In this document: positions 11,408-20,529 of the stretch, piece by piece
Layout: every line of letters begins with the position of its first letter
How positions within the stretch are numbered: the first letter of the stretch is position 1
Assembly: GCA_905221605.1 (NCBI GenBank)
Contig: CAJNDS010000232.1
Location: forward strand, 152,501-192,135
Direction of reading: 5' to 3'
From: Symbiodinium natans
Taxonomy: Eukaryota; Sar; Dinophyceae; Suessiales; Symbiodiniaceae
Length of the DNA stretch: 39,635 nt
The notes under the pieces: model-generated
Told to the model about the DNA's origin: nothing
Databases searched by the model: none
Seen by the model: the letters and a program-made list of their open reading frames with translations, nothing else
Made by a program: the position numbers and the translations under genes

Positions 11408-12749
11408 TTACAGGTCTCGCTCAGCGACGTCCATCTCATGCTGACTCCAAAGACGACCGCGTTCCAGGCGTGGTCCCAATGGAACTCTCATCCGCATCAG
11501 GTGGTCTGGCGGGGTAGTCTGGAGGAGGTCCCAAAGATAGGGTTGACCTCCAGCGTACCACGTAGGTATCCGCCCTCCTTGGCGAGTGGGACATCTGGCG
11601 ATGGCCTGCGCTTGGTCGTCGAAAGCTCTCTGCTCTCTGCGGCTCCATGATCGTAAACGTTTTCCACGGATGACAACCTGGTCTTGGGGGCTGGCCAGGT
11701 TGAGGGCGCGCGCAAGATGACCCTCAGCGGAATTTTTCCAGATTTCCGCTGAAACTGAGGGCTGGCAGGAGTAGCCGGGATGTGTGATCCGCGAACCGCA
11801 GTCCACCACGGAGTAGAAGGGGACACCTGCTGAGCCGCCCCCACCATAGGGTCCATGACGTCTTGCGGGCTGCCCCACGCTCGAAAGTGGATTCAGGGTG
11901 ATTGTGCTCCACTTGGCCTTGCCAGCCGGAGGAGTAGCGGGTCTGTGGAAAGGATGTGTGTGGAACATGGGGTAACGTTGCGCCAGGTTTTCCGGGTCGT
12001 GACTCTCTGGCGAAGGAGTGTCGAAGGCTTCCACTTCATGCAGCATCCAGTTGACCATGTAGTTGCGATCTTGCGGGGTAGCCGTTTGCGGGAAGCCCTG
12101 TGAGCAAAGCAAAACGGTAAGCCCGGACTGGGTTTTTGCTCCAGCCTATTGTCGGAGGCTAGCCAGCTTGAGTATCCTTGTGCTGGCGGAGATCTGTCGT
12201 CGAAGTTGCGAGGAGCGTCCATATCAACCTGGTGATCATGTTGTAGAGCTCTGGTCTGATCACCGCGTGGTGGTAGCTTTGGATTCGTATGGAGCACTTG
12301 CTGGCGCGTGGTGATCTGTGAGTTCAGCCACTGCTGCATATCCGCTTGGTCGTTGACGTTGACTCCCATGACGATGGCGGTGGCCATGATGGCATTTGTC
12401 CGGGGCGACAGTACCACTGGCTGGAAAAGATCCGTGGTGGGAGCGGCGTGGTAGTCGAGGATGCCGCTGCTGCCGGTTGTGGGCTGTGATTCCACCTCTC
12501 CGGACTGGCTGGCCAGGCAAGTGGAAGAAGAAAGGGCCGGCTGTGGCGGTCCTCGCTTGCGCTGTTCTCCCAGAAGAGCTGTTGCGCCGCTTCATAGGCG
12601 GGCGGGCGTACTACCTGTCCTGCTCGAGTACTGCGAGTTGACCTCCATTGCCAGCTGTTCAGCACGCTTCTCGTCCCACCGTGGGGGGCATGTTGCTGGA
12701 GCGGAGCTGGAGTGGTAGCCAAACTGGGATTGCCCACTACTAGCCACAA
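11408..12749 (-). pseudogene. LINE ORF1-like region, two overlapping frames
   Basis: Two minus-strand frames follow each other. The first (about 12495-11893) contains AIMATAIVMGVNVNDQADM and a Gln/Arg-rich stretch. The second (12112-11408) begins LCSQGFPQTATPQDRNYMVN and ends in a charged tail (RREQRAFDDQ, SQHEMDVAERDL). The reading appears to pass from one to the other near 12110-12090, so a frameshift is likely. The position upstream of the endonuclease fits LINE ORF1, usually an RNA-binding protein, but no RRM, CCHC knuckle or coiled coil was recognised. The call rests on location and on frame length. Confidence 0.4.
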
Positions 12750-12868
12750 TACGATCTTTGAAAAAAATGCCGTAAACTGTTAGATACCAGTTGAAACCAT
12801 TGCGGGGTACGAAGCCTTAAGCTGAAACCCCCCATGGCAGCGCGCGAACTGAAAGACGAGGACGCCTT

Positions 12869-12880
12869 GCTGGTGGGTTT
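12869..12880. repeat. LINE target-site duplication, right copy
   Basis: GCTGGTGGGTTT matches the copy at 5851-5862. It runs straight into AGGGGTTGGGG and then TTTAGGG units, so the integration site was the edge of a telomere-like block. Confidence 0.75.
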
Positions 12881-14906
12881 AGGGGTTGGGGTTTGGGGTT
12901 AGGGTTTAGGGTGTACCGCAAGGCCAGATGCACAAAAGGTTTCACGCCCGGGTTGAGAAGGTAGCTGCTTTCTGTCCCCAGTTCAAAAAAAAAAACCTCT
13001 GTACAGATGATTATTAATGTGTCAAGGTGACATTACTCAAATCTAAACCCTGTATTTGGGGATTGAACTAAGCTGCATCGTGGGTGCTTTTGCTTGTAAA
13101 CTTCCCGGCGTGGCACCGTGGTAGTGCCAGGGTTTTGGGAAGGCGGGTGACAGGTTTCGAGGCCGGCTTTTGTTGATGGCTTTTTGGTTGAGGGAGTTTG
13201 TGGGCTTTTCGGGTTTCTAGTCCTGTTCTGCCGCAAAAAAGCCCTGAACCCACTAAACCCTAACCCCTGAACCCCAAACCCTACACCCTAAACCCCAAAC
13301 CCTACACCCTAAACCCTAGCCCTAAACCCTAAACCTAGCCCTAAAACCCAAAACATGAACCCCAAACCTGCACCCTAAACCCTAGCCGAACCCTACGACA
13401 TGGGAGGCCGGGAACTGGCTGCGGAGAAGGCCGATGGCTCTTTGCCCAGGACGTCTCAGGCCGTGGACTACCCAGGGTTGGGGTTTAGGGTTTAGGGTTT
13501 AGGGGTTAGGGTTTAGGTTTAGGGTTTAGGTTTAGGGGTTTAGGGGTTTAGGGTTTAGGGTTTAGGGTTGGGTTTAGGGTTTAGGGGGGTTAGGGGTTTA
13601 GGGTTTAGGGTTTAGGTTTAGGGTAGGGTTTAGGGTTTAGGGTTTAGGAATTCAGGGTGTGGGGTTTTTACGGTTCAGGGTTTAGGCCCTAAACGAGGCT
13701 ACGAGAGTATAGGGCAGGGCCGGGCTGCATGGCGCAACTGGACCAAACAATAACCCTAAACCCTAAAACCCTAAACCCTAAAACCCTAAACCCTAAAGCC
13801 TAACACCTAACGCCTAAAAAGCCTAAAGCCTAAAGCCTTAAACCTAAACCCTAAACCCTAAACCCTAAAGCCTAAGCTCCTAGACCTAGACAGCCCACCC
13901 CCCAAGTTTTGTTTTTTTTTTTTTTTTTTTGTTTTTTTATAACGGTACTTAGAAACCCCAAATATTGCCACATGTAGTGGGCCAGAAGTACAGAGTACAA
14001 TTGGGTTATCAGTTACCATGAACCCAAGTAGACCCTTGGCGTTGGAGATGTTTCTCTTAGGGGTTAACATATCCCGATGAAGGACTGTTAGAAAAACAGG
14101 GGAATGCTCTTCCTTGGCGACGCAACGGGAGAGTTCGACCCTCCCAGGCAGGTTAGGGTTTAGGGTTTAGGGTTTTTAGGGTTTGGGGTTTAGGGTTTTA
14201 GGGTTAGGTTTAGGGTTTTAGGGTTTTAGGGTTTAGGGTTTCCTAGCTAGCTGCCACTGAACCTGGACCGCAACTAAACCCTAGCACTGTGACCATGTAA
14301 GGCTCAAACTTGCAGGCCAAGATTTAAGGGTTTAGGGCTTAGGGTTTAGGGGGGGGGGGGGGGGTTCGGTGGTTAGGGTTCGGGCTTGGGGGGGGGGTTT
14401 AGGGATCAGGGTTCAGGAGCCCTAAACCCCGAACCTGGAGTCACTTCTTTTGCATGCCCTCCCACTCCGAGCTCAATATCCGGATAATGCTTAGCAACCG
14501 CGAGCTTGCTGAACCCTTTGCGCGGTTTAGGTTTTTAGGCGGGTGTCTGGCAGTCAGCAAGTCCAGCTGCAAAAAAGGGTTTTGGGTGGTGAAGGGGTTC
14601 TATGGAGCGCTGGGCACGGGATTTCGAAAACATCCGTGCCGTCGACTCAGAAGCGTGTTGAACCCTCAGCGCTCTAAACCCGAAACCCCCCTCGGTAGGG
14701 TTGAGGTCTAAACCTCTAAACCTTCTAAAACCTTCGCGGGTTGCAAGGGAGGCCCATTCAATCCATGAACCCAAGATGGTGTGAACGTGACATGGGGGGT
14801 CGGAAGCACTACGAATTTATTCCCTTCTGGTCCCTGCATCATTTTACTATAATACCCCCCCTACAAAATATAAAAATATGATTCAGCCCCGGAGGGCCCC
14901 CCCCCC

Positions 14907-14945
<39 letters not shown>

Positions 14946-15348
14946 CCCCCCCCCCCCCCTGTGGTGTGGTTGGGGGTTGGTTTTAGGGGTTTAGGGTTTA
15001 GGGTTTAGGGTTTTAGGGTTTTAGGGTTTTAGGGTTTAGGGTTTAGGGTTTAGGGTTTAGGGTTTTAGGGTTTTTTAGGGTTTAGGGTTTAGGGTTTAGG
15101 GTTTAGGGTTTTCCCCGCGGATGGGGTACTAAGATGATCCCCCCCCCTGTGGTGTGGTTGGGGGTTGGTTTTAGGGTTAGGGTTTAGGGTTCAGGGTTTT
15201 AGGGTTTAGGGTTTAAGGTTTAAGACTTAAGGTTTAGGGTTTAGGGTTAGGGTTTAGGTTTTAGGGTTTAGGGTTTAGGGTTTAGGGTTTGGGGGTTTAG
15301 GGTTTAGGGTTTAGGGTTTAGGGACCGTAGAGTAGACTTGGGGGGGGG
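12881..15348. other. Intergenic patchwork with telomere-like arrays and homopolymers
   Basis: No gene was recognised. Arrays occupy 12881-12912 (G-rich), 13252-13390 (C-rich, many variants), 13478-13686 (G-rich), 13753-13872 (C-rich, with CCTAAAG variants), 14152-14250 (G-rich) and 14978-15325 (G-rich). Poly-C at about 14899-14960 and poly-G at about 14350-14365 are likely unstable or mis-assembled. A short stretch GAAGGACTGTTAG at 14079-14091 also occurs in the MITE-like element at 39430-39520. Confidence 0.75.
14951..15176 (+). repeat. Tandem duplication, offset 188 bp
   Basis: A poly-C run followed by CTGTGGTGTGGTTGGGGG and GTTGGTTTTAGGG occurs at 14951-14988 and again at 15139-15176. Each copy leads into a TTTAGGG array, so the whole unit (unique linker plus array) seems to have been duplicated. 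Confidence 0.8.
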
Positions 15349-15393
15349 GGGATACCATGGGGGGGGGGGGCCCAGGACGCTCGACGCTGAACC

Positions 15394-15426
15394 ATATATA
15401 TATATATAAATATATATATATATATT
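15394..15426. repeat. AT dinucleotide run
   Basis: An alternating (AT)n tract with a single break lies upstream of the relict leader and of the CCCH-finger gene. An upstream ATG at 15357 would translate through this tract into a Tyr/Ile stutter, which argues against that start. Confidence 0.85.
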
Positions 15427-15448
15427 CTAATTATGAAGGCCCCTATTT

Positions 15449-15466
15449 TAGCCATTTTGGCCCAAG
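15449..15466 (+). other. Probable relict dinoflagellate spliced-leader sequence
   Basis: TAGCCATTTTGGCCCAAG differs by one base (C for T) from the last 18 nt of the 22-nt dinoflagellate spliced leader, whose 3' part reads TAGCCATTTTGGCTCAAG. It sits 56 nt upstream of the preferred ATG of the next gene, on the same strand. A genomic copy of the leader beside a coding region is the signature of an mRNA that was reverse transcribed and reinserted. A weaker second copy may follow (AGCCGTTCCATCAAG, 15467-15481). Confidence 0.7.
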
Positions 15467-15521
15467 AGCCGTTCCATCAAGCGACTCGCGCTCAGGTTTT
15501 GCCCTAGAGGCGGTGGTGCAA

Positions 15522-16421
15522 ATGCATTACAAACATGCTGTGCCCACGACTGCCTCGAGCGACGAGTGCTTGAAGGACCCCGACGTCGTCGTAGCTACCG
15601 GGTGGTGCACGCCCACAGTGGAAGAAGGAAGGTCCGTCAGCAAGAGCAGCACTGCAACTACTTACTGTGAGCCCTCATGTTACGAGGAGAGCGAGGCAAC
15701 AAAGGTGGTGCAGGATGGCAGTGGCAGCAGCGTGGGATCACTCGTTGAGCCCGTGGATGTGAAGCAGTTCCGGAAGCAGTTGAATAAGTCCTTGAAGAGA
15801 GATGGGGCAATGGAGTCTGTGGGCAGCGCTGGGCATCCCGACTCCTGCACGCCCTGCTCCTTCTACTGCTTCTCATGCCTTGGCTGCCGTTTGGATCGTG
15901 CGTGCACCTACTGTCACCTTTTCCACCAGTCGGGTCGAAGGAAGCGCCGGGAGGAGTGGAAGCGCCGGCAGGTGAGCAGCTGGCACACCTGCGAGGGTAA
16001 GCCACAAGAACCCACACAAGATGTGGGCGAACCCTTGCCAAAAGACTTCGGAGAGGCAACGTCTCCCGACATGATGGCGCTGCGGCCACGAGCCCCACCT
16101 GGGTTGAGCAAAGCATCCATCCAGGAAGAGCGGATCCAACATGTCTTGCCGAGTTCGGCTTCGTGCTCCTTGCTTCCTTCGGCGCTTTCCACCCTGCCTG
16201 CTGCACAGAAGGCGACTTTGGTTCTTGCGGAGGTGCTTGCGGCACACACCCCGAGGTCGTGCATGTCACCATCACTCCCAACTCCTGAGCAGGCCACGAA
16301 CCTTTGCAACTCCCTGTTGAACCAGGCGTCCACTCACGTCTTTGAGTACAGGCCTAGCAGCCTTGAGGTGGGGCTTTCCGAACAGAAAGGACCCCTTTCT
16401 TTAGACCCCCCAAAATCGTAG
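15522..16421 (+). CDS. CCCH-type zinc-finger protein, probable retroposed copy
   Basis: The open frame runs from an upstream ATG at 15357, but its first 55 codons cross poly-G, an AT tract and the relict leader. The ATG at 15522 (MHYKHAVPTTASSDE) is therefore preferred, giving 299 residues. The recognisable part is a Cys/His cluster: counted from the upstream ATG, C164-x2-C167, then C177-x5-C183-x3-H187, followed by a basic stretch GRRKRREEWKRR. This resembles the CKPC...GC..G..C..CH domain common in dinoflagellate proteins thought to bind RNA. The rest is low in predicted structure, with Ser/Pro/Ala-rich segments. The frame has no visible introns, and with the leader relict this points to reinsertion of a processed mRNA. 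Expression is unproven. Function beyond likely nucleic-acid binding is unknown. Confidence 0.65.
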   Translation: MHYKHAVPTTASSDECLKDPDVVVATGWCTPTVEEGRSVSKSSTATTYCEPSCYEESEATKVVQDGSGSSVGSLVEPVDVKQFRKQLNKSLKRDGAMESVGSAGHPDSCTPCSFYCFSCLGCRLDRACTYCHLFHQSGRRKRREEWKRRQVSSWHTCEGKPQEPTQDVGEPLPKDFGEATSPDMMALRPRAPPGLSKASIQEERIQHVLPSSASCSLLPSALSTLPAAQKATLVLAEVLAAHTPRSCMSPSLPTPEQATNLCNSLLNQASTHVFEYRPSSLEVGLSEQKGPLSLDPPKS

Positions 16422-16727
16422 GATCCCCACTTATCACCAGGACCCCCTCCAGAAAATTCCCCTCACATCGGAAGCCCCCCAGGTTTGTGTTGGAGAGATG
16501 GTGGAGCTGTGGCCGCCCGTATCTCATCTTCGCGGCTGCTTTTTTGTCGCTGCTCCTAGTCTGCCCAGCGGAGTTCAGCTCGATGGGAGATCAGGCTTGG
16601 TCTATGGCCGGCCTGAGGAGCCCCTTGAAAGCCCAGTGGTATTCTAGGGTTTAGGGTTTAGGGTTTAGGGTTCAGGGTTTAGGGTTTAGGGTTTAGGGTT
16701 TAGGGGTCCCTTTTTCCTTTTTTTTTT
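16422..16727. other. Gene 3' flank and telomere-like array
   Basis: About 225 bp of unique sequence after the stop codon is followed by a TTTAGGG array at 16646-16705 and a T-run. No poly-A tract marks the end of the presumed retroposed gene. Confidence 0.7.
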
Positions 16728-17804
16728 GTCCAAGGTTCCCCTTAAAGCCCAAAACGGGTACCCTTATTTTTAACATGGTTTGGCTGGGCTACCAAGGCCC
16801 ACACCAGGAGAAGTGAACTACCTCGTTACTGCCTGGCAGCTCGAGCAAGTCCCTCCCAACGTCGGTGTTGCCTTGATCAGGCTCACTGTTGCAGGAAGGC
16901 TTTCTTGCGGCAACACTGACTGCTATCGGTTCGCTATGCCATCTCCGGATGCATGAACACATCTTCCGGCCGTTCTGTTTTCACAAGGACTTCAGATTCC
17001 ACCCCTAAACCCTAAGCCCTAAACCCTAAAACCGCAATCAGAAGTCTGCACTAGCCCGGAGCGCAGACGAGGAGGGTACAGACGGAAGGCCTGTGTGATT
17101 GAGTTGGTCAAGCCTTGGGAAAGTGAACCCCATAGCCATATACCAAGCTAGGGATTAAAGTGGGTTTAGGTTTTAGGGTTTAAGGTTTAAGTATACCCGA
17201 ATCTAGCGTTTGCTTCAGAACCCCCCCCCCCCCCCCCCCAAAAAAAAAAAGTAAACGACACCTTCCCTATAAGAGTACGAAGGGGACTATTACTGCATAT
17301 TTGTTGGTGGGGTTTCTTGAGCAAATAGTAGTCATAGGGATGAAAGTGGCTTTAGGGTTTAGGGTCTGGGGTCCCCAAGCCCAGTTGCAAGAGGGTGTAG
17401 GGCATGTGATCCCAGTTCTGGGTTCATTAGTGGTCCGCAATGAACTTCACTGGGTGTGACTTTGAAGTGGCATCTGCACGGCATGAAAAACAACGCAGGG
17501 CTTCCCCTAAACCCCAAACCCGAAACCCTAAACCCTAAACCCTAAACCCTAAACCCTAAACCCTTCAATCACACAGATGCACTGCCGAGCTCTCCTTGTT
17601 TGCGGTTAGGGGATTTTGGCGCGCCTGCGGCCAGCGCATATCCCGCTTCTGCCACAATCGCTTGAAGCACCGTGGCTGGAAGCGTTACAGATTGCGTCAT
17701 CGATTCTGCCTAAACCCTAAACCCTAAACCCTAAACCCTAAACCCTAAACCCTAAACCCTAAACCCTAACAAACCTAATCAACCCTAAACACACTGGTCT
17801 CTTC
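16728..17804. repeat. Tandem duplication of about 1.08 kb, first copy
   Basis: This copy starts at GTCCAAGGTTCC and ends at CACTGGTCTCTTC, and matches 17805-18914 over most of its length with scattered substitutions and indels. Compared with copy 2 it has about 63 extra bases after GAGCAAGTCC (from about 16853). In place of roughly 100 bases of copy-2 unique sequence it has a short CCCTAAA block (about 17001-17032). It also holds longer CCCTAAA arrays at 17519-17564 and 17710-17769. No gene was recognised. Confidence 0.85.
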
Positions 17805-18914
17805 GTCCAAGGTTCCCTAAAGCCCAAAAAGGGTACCTTATTTTCAATATGGTTGCTGGGCTAGCAAGGCCCACACCAGGAGAAGTGAACTACTTCGTTA
17901 CTGCCTGGCAGCTAGAGCAAGTCCGACTGCTATCGGTTCGCTATGCCATCTTCGTGATGCATGAACACATCTTCCGGCCGTTCAGTTTTCAAATGGACTT
18001 CAGATTCTACGTTCTCAACCCGAAATTATCCAAAATTGGTGGTGTCACTCAAGGATGTTCAAGAAGCTTTGGGCTGTTTGAGAAGCCTACAGCCTAAACC
18101 GCCCAAACCCGAAACCCTAAACCGCAATCGGAAGTCTGCACTAGCCCGGAGCGCAGACGAAGAGGGTACAGACGGAAGGCTCGTGTGATTGAGTTGGTCA
18201 AGCCTTGGGAACTAAGTGAACCCCATAGCCATATCCCCTACTAGGGATTAAAGTGGGTTTAGGGTTTAGGGTTCAGGGTTTAGTATACCCGAATCTATTG
18301 TTTAATCTATTGTTTGCTTCAGAACCCCCCCCCCCCCCCCCAAAAAAAAAAAAAAATAAAAATAATAATAATAAAAAGCTAAAAAGGTAAAAGACACCTT
18401 CCCTATAAGGGTACTAAGGGGATAATTACTGCATATTTGTTGGTGGGGGTTCTTGAGCAAATAGTACGTAGTCATAGGGATGAAAGTGGCTTTAGGGTTT
18501 AGGGTCTGGGGTCCTCAAGCCCAGTTGCAAAAGGGTGTAGGGTATGTGATCCCAGTTCTGGGTTCATTAGTGGTCCGCATTGAACTTCACTGGGTGTGAC
18601 TTTGAAGCGGCATTCGCACGACACAAACACAACGCAAGGCTTCCCCTACACCCCGAGACCCTAAACCCTAAACCCTAAACTCTACCCCCTAAACCCTAAA
18701 CCCTAAACCCTTCAATCACACAGATGCACAGCCGAGCCCTCCTCGTTTGCGGTTAGGGGATTTTGGCGCGCCTGCGGCCAGCGCATTTCCCGCCTCTGCC
18801 ACCATAGCTTGAAGCACCGTGGCTGGAAGCCTACAGATTGCGTCATCGATTTTGCCTGCCTAAACCCTAAACCCTAAACACTAACAAACCTAATCAACCC
18901 TAAACACACTGGTC
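17805..18914. repeat. Tandem duplication of about 1.08 kb, second copy
   Basis: It begins GTCCAAGGTTCC and ends CACTGGTCTTTTT. It retains unique sequence at about 18002-18100 that is missing from copy 1. The poly-C/poly-A run at about 18325-18356 corresponds to a shorter run in copy 1 (17221-17250). An open frame of 82 codons at 17849-18097 has no recognisable motif and is disrupted in copy 1, so it is not called as a gene. Confidence 0.85.
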
Positions 18915-20223
18915 TTTTTGTAGAGTTTGTGGAGCCGCTGTGTTCCATCCTGCTGCCGAATGCAGGGTGAAGCTACAGGGCACTCACAACTCTCCAGTCT
19001 GCGTTGGAGGAAGAACGCACAGTTTGGTAAATCCTTGGGGTCCAAGTGAATGAACCCTATAAATGGGATCATATGCCCCTGTACTAGAAATCTCCCGTTA
19101 GGGTTTGCACATGGACCATAAACCCTGTTGGGGTTCTTTGGCACCCCCAAGGATCTGTTTCCTCAGGCCCCTGCAAGCATTGAAGCATGTCAAATGCGAA
19201 TGACCTGAGTCTTGCACGGGAGCCACGTCACGGTGAGGAGGTGATCGGTCTGATTCTAGGCGGCTGAAAACATTTCACATGCCTGCCTAGGTTAGGTAGG
19301 CCTCTGCACATTCGACATCTCTGGCTTCTGAGGATTTCATGGAGGTTTCACTGTCATCTTCTGCAAAACTAAAGCCCTTCACCAACAAGGTGTGAGACAG
19401 TCCTAAACCTTAAACCCTAAACCCTAAACCGCTGCTCGGTCAGCTAAGCGGGTGGCAAAAAAAAAAACGCTGCTCCAGCTATGCTAGGGCCCCCCCCCCC
19501 CTCCCCAAAAACGCAGGTCGGCGTCTCCTGAGGGCGATGGCCGGCCGTCCGCAGGTTGGGGCCGGGTTTTGAATGGGGTTTCAAGGGTTTTGTGTTTAGG
19601 GTTTAGGGACCCTCTACGCCAAACCCAAAAGGCCCAAAATTGACAAGGGAAAGGTTAGGGCTCAGGGGCTCGCAGAGGATTTCAGGTTTGGGAAGTCGGG
19701 TGGGTGGAGTAATTAGGGGGAGCCCTAAACCCTAAACTCGCGGTTCAAATTGATACCCGTCCTTCCCTAAGGCAAAGGGAAGGCAAATCCCAGCCCCCGG
19801 GTTTAGGGTTTAGGGTGTAGGTTCCAAGCTCACCTTCTTGAATAGTTCGGGGTCTTAGCGTCGGGTTGTTCGGAACCAATCCCGAAACCCCAAAACCCTC
19901 AATTTCGCTTGGGCCTTCGGGTTCAATAAGAGGGTTCAGGGTCTAGGGTTTGGGGTTTAGGTTTGCCCGCACAGTAGGAACTAGGAACTGGCCATGCATG
20001 CCCATGCTTGGATTTAGCTTTCGAGCTGTTCAGGGTTCTTTGGGTTGAGGGTTAAGAGCTAAGTGTGCAAGATTACTAAACCCGAACCCCGAACCCTAAA
20101 CCCTACCTCGAACTCTGTTTACCTACAGTTCAGTAGTAAGTACCCCTCAATTATAATTAGTATGTAGAAGCCATAAAAGTGCAGGTAAACAGGGTCCGCG
20201 GTCGACCTTTTTGCCGTCTACAA
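18915..20223. other. Mostly unique intergenic sequence with few telomere-like blocks
   Basis: This is one of the longer stretches with little repeat. A minus-strand open frame of 86 codons (18890-19150) contains NPNRVYGPCANPNGRF but matches nothing recognised, so it may be chance. Small arrays lie near 19406-19430, 19590-19610, 19799-19818 and 20084-20105. CAGCTAAGCGGGTGGCAAAA at about 19441 is one copy of a dispersed short repeat. Confidence 0.6.
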
Positions 20224-20459
20224 CCCCCTAAACCCTAAACCCTAAACCCTAAACCCTAAACCCTAAACCCTAAACCCTAAACCCTAAACCCTGAACCCTA
20301 AACCCTAAACCCTAAACCCTAAACAGAATAATTAGGGTTTAGGGTTTAGGGTTTAGGGTTTAGGTTTAGGGTTTAGGGTTTAGGGTTTAGGGTTTAGGGT
20401 TTCGGGTTTAGGGTTTAGGGTTTAGGGTTTAGGGTTTAGGGTTTAGGGTTAGGCTTGAG
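20224..20459. repeat. Large inverted telomere-like array (CCCTAAA)n then (TTTAGGG)n
   Basis: Roughly 110 bp of nearly perfect CCCTAAA units is followed by a short spacer (about CAGAATAATTAGGG, 20324-20337) and then about 120 bp of TTTAGGG units. The two arms are self-complementary, so the locus could form a long hairpin. The polarity is opposite to that of a telomere end-to-end fusion. It is among the purest arrays in the window, suggesting recent origin or active homogenisation. Confidence 0.85.
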
Positions 20460-20468
20460 GGCTTGGTT

Positions 20469-20529
20469 GGGATGTTCACTCTTATGCAAACAGTCCTTAA
20501 TAGTTTGCTAGTACAGGGGGGAACATCCC
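20469..20529. mobile_element. MITE-like element with terminal inverted repeats, copy 1
   Basis: The left end GGGATGTTCACTC and right end GGGGGGAACATCCC are imperfect inverted repeats around a short AT-rich core. The left arm matches about 22 of 25 positions of the arm consensus of the element at 39430-39520. It has no coding capacity. It lies directly after the large inverted telomere-like array. Confidence 0.6.

Larger units (their letters stand above)
5863..12868 (-). mobile_element. Degenerate non-LTR (LINE) retrotransposon, about 7 kb
   Basis: Read on the minus strand, the element starts at about 12868 and ends with an A-tract at 5861-5870. A 12-bp direct repeat (GCTGGTGGGTTT at 5851-5862 and 12869-12880) abuts both ends, as expected for target-primed reverse transcription. 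Decayed domains follow in order: an ORF1-like region (about 12750-11408), an APE-type endonuclease (about 9700-8741), an RNase H (about 8620-8110) and a reverse transcriptase (about 7800-5865). Frames are broken by several shifts and stops, and internal A-runs on the coding strand (7647-7670, 7807-7839) interrupt the reading. The element is unlikely to be active as it stands. The host site was beside a telomere-like block, which resumes at 12881. Confidence 0.8.

Noticed and set aside
15357-15521. Upstream ATG at 15357 as the start of the CCCH-finger gene
   Set aside because: It would translate poly-G, an AT dinucleotide tract and the relict leader. The ATG at 15522 lies after the leader, as an mRNA-derived gene should.
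17849-18188. Open frames in the second duplication copy as a gene
   Set aside because: The frame is not maintained in the first copy, and the protein has no recognisable domain.
18890-19150. Minus-strand frame of 86 codons as a gene
   Set aside because: No motif recognised, and the 3' end lies in repeat sequence of the tandem duplication. Noted only as unproven.
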